This document shows, piece after piece, positions 56,933 to 64,000 of a stretch of DNA of 64,000 bases. This stretch comes from Cordia subcordata. Taxonomy: Eukaryota; Streptophyta; Magnoliopsida; Boraginales; Cordiaceae. The notes beneath the pieces were generated by a model. That model had not been told where the DNA came from, searched no databases, and worked only from the letters and a program-made list of their open reading frames with translations. Every line of letters starts with the position of its first letter. Positions within the stretch are counted from its first letter, which is position 1. Where the stretch lies: NCBI GenBank assembly GCA_028554755.1, contig JAPTOF010000025.1, positions 4,823,501-4,887,500 of the forward strand. The letters are read 5' to 3'. The position numbers and the translations under genes are program-made.

Positions 56933-58919
56933 GATGTTATTTTAAAAACCCACAAGTGCACGGATCGAAAGTAGTGCAGTGTGTGGAAAAGTACGGGTAT
57001 CGTCTCCTCAAGCAGGCCTCTAACTATGGTCCTAAGTGTTATACGCCCTAAACTAGCTACGTGCTAAAAAGGAAAATCTTTTTGTGTTTGGAATTGAAGG
57101 GAACTCTAAATTAAAGACTAAATTAAATTACCAATGTGAGCAATAGAAAGACAACCAAACTAGAGAGGAAGTGATTAAATCAATAAGGAAGGACTAGGGT
57201 GATTATTACTCCATTATGGAATCGAGATCTTATTCTTGCTTTGAGTATTTTGATGGCTTTGATTGCTTCTTTTAGAGGTCTAAATTTATTAATCGTATTA
57301 TCCCTAATTCTCGGTGCAATTTTATCCCTAAGCGGATCTTACTTAGAGGATAGCCTTGTCCCTATTAACGAGGGTTTTAGGGCTTAGTTGATTGAGACTT
57401 CTAGATTGGTGATGATTAATACTAACCTTAACTGTATTTCAAGCTAAGGCCTAATCCACCTAAGTTCAACTAAGTGTAATGGGTGACCTATTAGTTTTAT
57501 TTCATCCTAAAGACCACGCATTAAACCTAGTTATAAATTCAAGCACAATTAATCAACATTGTATAAGTAGATATGAGAAATTAAGAGTATAATAATACAT
57601 GTTTCTCCATTAAGGACATTAATCAAACACATAGACATGCTCAACGATCACCATTAAATAATAAAAAATGAACATCCATTTTACTATCAAAATATACCAA
57701 AACAAGTTTTACAATCCTTAACCTATTATAAAAATAGTAATCAATCCTAAAAAGATTTAGCTCAACATGAAGAGAGTGCAAAACTGAAATTTAATCTCAT
57801 AAAAATCAATTCTATGTCCAAAAAATTAAATCTCAAGCTTAGAATCTCTTCTCCTTTCAATTTCATGCAACTCCATTTTCTTTTTCAAGATTTTTCTCCA
57901 AGTTTTGCTCTAAGATAGCCCCAAAAATCTTGTAGAAAAGTAGCTCCAAATTAGCTAAAAAAAAAGATAAAAAGTAAAGAAAATAAAAAGAAAACAAAAG
58001 ATATTTTTTAAAAAATTTTCTGGAATTTTTTTCAATTTTTTCTAATTTTTTTCTTTCTTGACCTGAATTTAGAGCTGTTTGGCACTGTGTGCTTGTTTGG
58101 CCTTTGTTTTCTCCTACTTTTCTTTCGCTGAAACATATATATATGTGTGTGTGTGTGTTTGAATTGGTAGATGGGGTGGGTCCTTGGGTAGATAAGTTTC
58201 TGTGTGTGTGAGTTAAAAACAATATATATACATATGTATATGTATATATATATATATATATATATGTGTATATATATATGTATATATATATGTGTGTGTA
58301 TATATATGTATATATATATATATATGTGTGTGTATATATATATGTGTATATACACACATATATATATATATATACAGATATATATATATATATACATATT
58401 ATTATACACGTAATAATAATATATGTACTATGTGCATGTGTGTGCTGTGAGGTAGAGTGACGTGTTTGTGAGATGTGAGAGTGAAAAAAGGAGGTCCACA
58501 AGTGAGGGCTGTGAGTGCCAATGTGTAGAAACAAAATATATACATATATATATATATATATGTGTGTGTATGTATATGTAGTAATGAACTAATTTCTATA
58601 CATCTAATCTAACCTAATTAAATTAATTTCCTAATCCCGAATTAAACTAAGTTACTAATTAACTTAATTAATTCTAATTTACTAAATCCTAACTGCTTCC
58701 TAATTAATTAATTAAAAACTTAAATTGAATTAATACTTACTAAAATCAAGATAATAAAATAAAAAATAAATAAAAATAAGAAAATGAGCATATAACACAC
58801 AAACATTCATTGAGACTCAATAAGCAGTCAAAAGCTCGAAATAGACAAAATTAGCATCAAAACACACACTCAAACACACTTCAAATCATGCAATTTACGC
58901 TTCAAATACACACACATCA
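56933..58919 (-). repeat. 3' LTR of Athila-like gypsy element (element E)
   Basis: Sits downstream on - of a gypsy pol. The border at 58919 (TGATGTGTG on -) follows the polypurine tract AAGGTTTGGGGGTG at 58921-58934. The other end has the AACCCACAAGTGCACGGATC wording common at gypsy LTR ends. It includes a long TA/TG microsatellite (58136-58410). The partner LTR is outside the window. Left border approximate. Confidence 0.65.
58136..58410. repeat. Compound TA/TG microsatellite
   Basis: About 270 bp made of (TATA)n and (TGTG)n blocks in both strands' sense. The apparent long Tyr/Ile-rich frames across it on both strands are artefacts of the repeat. Confidence 0.92.
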
Positions 58920-60489
58920 ACACCCCCAAACCTTCTCTCCTTGCTTGTCTCCAAGCAAGACCTCTCTTAAGTTTGTCTCATGATACTCAAAGGGTTGCCA
59001 AAAGTATTGACTTGCTATCTTGACGAATCTAAGGAGTATGAGAGGTCATCCCTATTGTAAAATCTCCAAGCCCTTTTCAGATCTTCCTCCCAATGACAAG
59101 GGTTCTTGCACCTCTCAGGAACTTACCAAGTAATTAGAATCGTCACAAATCTAGAATTCCAACTCATGCACCTGAGGTGTTGATATTTTGTGTCCCCATC
59201 AACTAATATGGCCTATCAACATGCACTTAGCTGCTAGATATAAGGAGAAGGGAGAATTACATCACAGTGGCTTGCAATTGGCATAAGAGCTTTATTCACA
59301 GTACAACAAGATGACATCCTCGGTGATTGGGGCCCCGATGTAGCGAGCTTTCAACCAGCAGATCCCATCCACTTAAGGCTTAGGGTATTATGAGAAGAAA
59401 CCCCCCTTGGGCATACTAACTTGGGTTTCACCAACAACTTCAAATGGAAAATCAAAGGGAAAGAGTTAAACATGTGTCAAATTGATATTGTGTCCTTTGA
59501 CATTTATTCAACGAACTTCATTTTTCCTTACCATTTGGCTTTTTCTCATTTTTCACTTTTTTCCCATTTTTTCAATCTTTTTTCATTTTTTTCCACTTTT
59601 ATTTTCCACTTTCTTTTTCCATTTTTTCCCTCAATGCATAACATAAACACAAAGAAAAGAAAAAGAAGTGCTAAGGCCCTTGAAAAGAACCAACCAAGTA
59701 AGGGGACACTCACATCAACAACCCTCTAAAAACACGTTTTCCAACCAAATTGTGGGACAACTACAAGGTTTATTCTTAGAAGTGCTCACTCCTTATAGTT
59801 TTTAGAAAGATTCTCTTTAAAGTCTTGGTTTTCTCTCCACTCCATGCACTCCCCACAATACAACCTCATCTTCGCCAATCAATTAAGTTAATCAACAAGA
59901 GCCAACACTTCAACCAACAAACAGACAAACGACTCTACATGCACAAAAAAATTGAAAAAATTTCACCATTTTGAGCAAAGTCAAGAAAATCTAACCCTTT
60001 ATGTCAAATATGAAAAACAAATAGAACTCCCACACCCCCAAACTTAAACTTTTCTTGTCCTTAAGCAAATAACACTAATCTCGCAAACAAGTAAGCAATA
60101 AAGCACATCTATGGGAAGTGTGGAAAAGGTAGAAAATAAGGACAAGAAGTTGGAAAGATACAACCTTGTGTTCGGGTGACTCCACAAATGCCAATGAAAT
60201 TCCAATCATCTACTAACCTGTTACTCATTAATACACAAACACTCAAAAAACACAAAAGATTAGTAGACGTATGAAATGCAAGTCCATATTGTCATTAAAC
60301 ATTAAGAACAAGGACGTATGCAAAAAATAGAGAAGGAGAATGCAAGGAATAGGAACAATGATCTACCTATTAAAAGAGAAAGAAAAGAAAAATACATAAA
60401 AACAAAAAGAAACGAACAAAATTACCAAAATCTAGGTTGCCTCCTAGTAGCACTAACCATCATGCTGTCAGCCAGGCAAGGTCTGTTCA
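58920..60489 (-). other. Untranslated 3' internal region of element E
   Basis: No coding signature on either strand. Two polypurine-like tracts exist: 58921-58934 at the LTR and 60032-60045 (on -, AAGTTTGGGGGTGTG). Each is preceded on - by CTTGSTTGGAGACAAG-like or CTTAAGGACAAG sequence. T-rich run at 59545-59620. Confidence 0.6.
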
Positions 60490-61900
60490 TTAAGTGTCAT
60501 ATAAAGGCTCCTGAAGCTCGATAGACTCCACTTGAGCCATGCCCGGGTCAAATGAATGCTTCAGGCACTGTCCATTCACAGTCAATTCTCGTTCGTCCTT
60601 CAAATCCTTGATCTTTACTGCTCTAGAAGGGTAGGCATTAATCACCTCGTACGGACTGTCCCATTGATATCTTAGTTTAGCTGGAAAGAGCTTCATTCTA
60701 GAATAAAACAACCAAACTTTGTCAGTAGGAGAGAAAAAAGTTCCTAAGGATATGCCTATCATGCATTTTCTTCATTCTTTCTTTATAAAGCTTGGCGTTC
60801 TTATATGCCTCATATCTCAACTCCTCTAGCTCTCCTAAGTCAAGCTTCCTTTTCTCATCTGCAGTAGACAAGTCAACATTTAAAGCCTTAATGTCCTAAT
60901 ATGCTCTAACTCAACAAGTAGATGGCAAGCCTTCCCATACACCAACCAATATGTAGACATGCCTTTAGGGGTCTTATACATAATACAGTAGGCCTACAAT
61001 GCATCACTCAATCTACAAGACCAATCTTTCCTATCAAGCCTAGCTATTTTCTCTAAAATAGACTTGACTTTCCTATTTGAAACTTCTACCTGTCCACTTC
61101 TCTTACGGTGATACGGGGTAGAAATCTTTTGAATGACTAAATATTTTCTAAGTAAAGCCTCAAGTGTCCTATGGCGAAAGTTCTTTCCTCCATCACTAAT
61201 CAAGGCTCATGGTACCCCAAACCTAGAAAAGATGTGCTCTCGAATGAACTTGACCACAACCTTGTGGTCATTGGTTCGGGGAGGAATTGCCTTAACCTAC
61301 TTGGACACATAGTCAATAGCCACTAAGATGTATTGATACCCAAAAGAAGGTGGAAACAGACCCATGAAGTCAATTCCCCAAACATAAAAAAGTTCACACA
61401 CAAGAATAGGGGAAAAGGGCATCATATTTCTTCTAGAAATGGACCCAGATTTTTGACATCTAACACAATTTTTACAAAATTCCTAGGCATCTCTAAAGAG
61501 TGTGGCCAAAAGAATCCACTTTGCAAGACTTTAGCTGCAATTTTCTTACCTCCAAAGTGACCTCTACACATCTTACCGTGACACATATTCAAAATACTTT
61601 CAAGCTCGTTCTTCGGAACACACCTACGAATCACTTGATCCCCATACATCTTAAAGAGATAAGGATCTTCCCAAAAGAAATGCTTAACTTGAATAAAACC
61701 TATCCTTTTCTCTCTTCTCCTAATGGGGAGGCAACTAACCTGTGACAAGATAATTCACTATATAATGGTATGATGTGAGACAACAAACAACTGTTAATCC
61801 GGAAAAGCCTCACGGATGGGAATAGAATCACTAGGGGACTCATGAATAAGACGGAACAAATGATCAGCAGCGGAATTGTCACACCCTTTTTATCTCTAAT
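60490..61900 (-). pseudogene. Element E integrase
   Basis: On -: the H2C2 region (61422-61748) with IRRCVPKNELESILNMCH, GHFGGKKIAAKVLQSGFFWP and the second Cys pair degraded. The core (60994-61203) has MISDGGKNFRHRT with Asp, TPYHRKRSGQVEVSNRKVK with Glu and RKDWSCRLSDAL. The C-terminal part (60490-60762) has SRMKLFPAKLRYQW, AVKIKDLKDEREL and VNGQCLKHSFD. The LKLFPGKL and VNGQRLK wording is typical of Athila-type elements. Frames are broken several times. Confidence 0.88.
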
Positions 61901-63110
61901 ATCTTTGTCAAATTCTTGCAAAAGGAGCATCTACCTAATCAAGTAAGGGTTAGATTCATGCTTAGTCAAAAGATACCTCAAAGTCGCATGATTAGTATAA
62001 ACTATGACCTTAGACCCAAGAATGTATGATCAAAACTTATCAAGGGAGAACACTACTGCTAGAAGCTTTTTCTCAGTAGTGGTGTAATTCTTCTGAGCCT
62101 CATATAGAGTCTTACCAGTATAGTAGATCATATAGGGCAACCAATCCTTACGCTATCCTAGTACAACTCCTATGGCAAAATCGGATGCATCACGCATAAT
62201 CTCGAGAGGAAGACTGTAATAAGGAGGCTAGATGATAGGGAAAAAGGAAAACAAGTATTTGAGCCTATCAAAAGCTCTAGTGCACTCTTCATCAAACACA
62301 AATGGAATATCTTGTGCTAAGAGCTTAGACAATGGATAGGCAATCTAGCTAAAATTCTTAATGAACTTACGATAGAAACCTGTATGCCCAAGGAAGGATC
62401 TTATGTCCTTAACAAATTTAGGAACAGGCAATTTCTCTATGAGCTCTACTTTGGCTAGGTAGACCTGGATACCATCAGAAGACTCTACATGACCCAAAAT
62501 TCTTCCTCTCTGTACCATAAAATGTGATTTCTCCCAACTAAGCACAAGATTAATCTTAATGCAACGGTCTAACACTCTAAATATAGGTGACTAAGGTATT
62601 CATTAATATTCACTCCAAAGATTGAGAAATCATCCACGAAAATCTCTAAGTTCCCCTCAATCATTTCACTAAAGATAGCCATCATGCACCTTTGAAAAGT
62701 GGCAGGTGCATTGTAGAGAGTGAATGACATTCTCTTATATGCAAAAGTACCTTAAGGACACGTGAAGGTGGTTTTCTCCTAATCCTGGGAAAACACAAGG
62801 ATTAGATTGTATCCCGATTACCCATCTAAAAAACAGTAATAACCGTGACTAGCTACTCTATCTAGAATCTGATGAAGGAAGGGTAATAAGAAGTGATCTT
62901 TTTTTTTAGTCATAGAGTTGAGCTTTCTATAGTCTATGCACATTCTCCAACCCGTAGGAATACACATAGGAACTAGCTCACCCTTATTATTCTCTACCAC
63001 CATAATCTTAGACTATTTTAGTACTACCTGAATAGGACTAACCCACTCGTTTTCAGAGACAGGATAAATGATTCCTGCATCTAAGAGCTTAATAACCTCC
63101 TTTTCTCATA
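61901..63110 (-). pseudogene. Element E reverse transcriptase and RNase H
   Basis: The RT start (62818-63003) shows IPTGWRMCIDYRKLNSMTKKKDHFLLPF and HGYYCFLDG. The catalytic motif is FVDD (codons at 62629-62640). Then 62345-62575 has KCHFMV-type wording, GRILGH, IEKLPVPKFVKDIRSFLGHTGFYRKFI. RNase H (about 61900-62340) is recognisable from DASDFAIG-type and YTTTEKKLLAVVF-type wording but broken by stops. Confidence 0.87.
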
Positions 63111-64000
63111 ACTTTACTCATATGCAGATTAAGTCGTCTCTGAATCTCAAGAGAAGGCATCACACCTTCTTCTAGATGAATCCTATGGAAACAAACTAAA
63201 AGGTCTACACCTTTTACATCACCAATTGTCCACTCTATGCCCTTCTTATGACTTTTAAAGACTCTTAGAAGATGCTTCTCATTCTTACTAGATAGATCAG
63301 AAGCTATAATCACAAGAAGGGCCTTATCTAGTCCTAAGAATGCATACTTCAAGTGCTCAAGGAGGGGTTTGAGCTTTAAAGATGGAAGAGACTCAACCGT
63401 AGGGGGATCACTAGAAACTTCTAAAGAAAGAGATTCAGGCTGACCTCAATCAATTACTCTAGCCTATAGTTAGCAGATGTGGACATGGAAGCTACATACT
63501 TGCTAACAAATGACTCAAAATCAAATTGCTCTAAAATGGCCTCGAGCTTAGCTAACTCATCCTCGACCAATAATATCTCGCGGCAATGCTCCTCTGTACA
63601 TGGATTTATAACATTAATAGCAAAACATTCCTCCTCATCATCCATACCTACATTTGCCCTATTCGCTGCCTCTACGACTCTTATAGTGGCCTTCAAGTTC
63701 CTAAACTTAATCTCTGGTAGCCCTGACTTATAATGGATGACTGCGTCAGCTATAGCTAAGAAGGGGTGTCATAAGAGAATAGGTGTAGAGTGCCTAGTGT
63801 CATGGCCGAAATCCATGTCTAAAACAATAAAATCAACTGGATGCACAAACTCTCCAACCTGAACCATGACACTTTATAATATATCTCGCGGTCTCTACTC
63901 AAATCTGTCAACTAACTGCAAAGTGACGTATGTGGGAGATAACTCCCCCAAACCTAGACGTTGGTAAACTGGGTAAGGAATCAGATTTACGTTAGACCCT
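63111..64000 (-). pseudogene. Element E protease region and RT linker, cut by window end
   Basis: 63454-63696 is the acidic linker with VEDELAKLEAIL and CFAINVINPC. 63700-64000 reads, with stops, as the Athila-type protease C-terminal half (LGELSPTYVTLQL, DILQ and VDFIVLDMDFG wording). The DLGAS active site and gag would be to the right, outside the window. Confidence 0.75.

Noticed and set aside
57863..58534. A 223-codon frame on - and smaller frames on both strands, rich in Tyr and Ile
   Set aside because: They run through a TA/TG microsatellite, which is open in several frames by composition; no domain is present.

Overview
This is a plant nuclear window, almost certainly from a eudicot. 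It is AT-rich, has long spliced introns with GT-AG borders, and carries Ty1/copia and Ty3/gypsy LTR retrotransposons with plant-type primer sites (initiator tRNA-Met and tRNA-Asp). It also holds CACTA and MITE DNA transposon remains, a TRIM cluster and many TA/TG microsatellites. There are no bacterial features, rRNA, functional tRNA gene or CRISPR array. The species cannot be fixed from sequence alone.

One convincing host gene is present: an 11-exon gene on the + strand (37087-53417). Its 514-residue product has an N-terminal membrane anchor, an SMP lipid-transfer domain, one C2 domain with a full set of acidic loop residues, a short charged helix and a glycine-rich tail. It matches the plant SYT7/CLB1 (NTMC2T4) family of ER-plasma membrane contact-site proteins. 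Intron 8 is 8.4 kb because an antisense copia element (44418-49594) sits in it.

Left part (1-24.2 kb): a non-coding Ty3-like element on + (about 89-6553) with primer site and polypurine tract; a CACTA-type end (6769 onward) cut by a nearly complete Tork-like copia element on - (7781-13758) with LTRs about 96% identical and a GAAGA target duplication; then a 5'-deleted copia element on - (about 14590-24199). The last holds an Athila-like element on + (15635-21661, AGTAA target duplication) inserted 7 bp from the reverse transcriptase catalytic motif, plus two MITEs. These form a readable order of nested insertions.

Middle (24.2-37 kb): AT-rich spacer with a fold-back element, a TRIM-like array, a trinucleotide-rich tract, a probable SINE, a decayed unclassified coding relic on + (28.5-31.1 kb), a Tat/Ogre-like gypsy integrase and LTR on - (31.6-34.7 kb), and a poly(A)-tailed insert with an 8-bp target duplication (35.6-36.3 kb). 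Right part (53.4-64 kb): AT-rich 3' flank and microsatellites, then the 3' part of an Athila-like element on - (LTR 56933-58919, pol 60490-64000) running off the window.

No new defence or enzymatic system was found. The most interesting points are a cluster of 15 W-box motifs in the copia leader, a duplicated LTR end plus primer site inside the Athila element, the TRIM array with repeated LTRs, and the antisense element with a weak downstream splice donor in the host gene.
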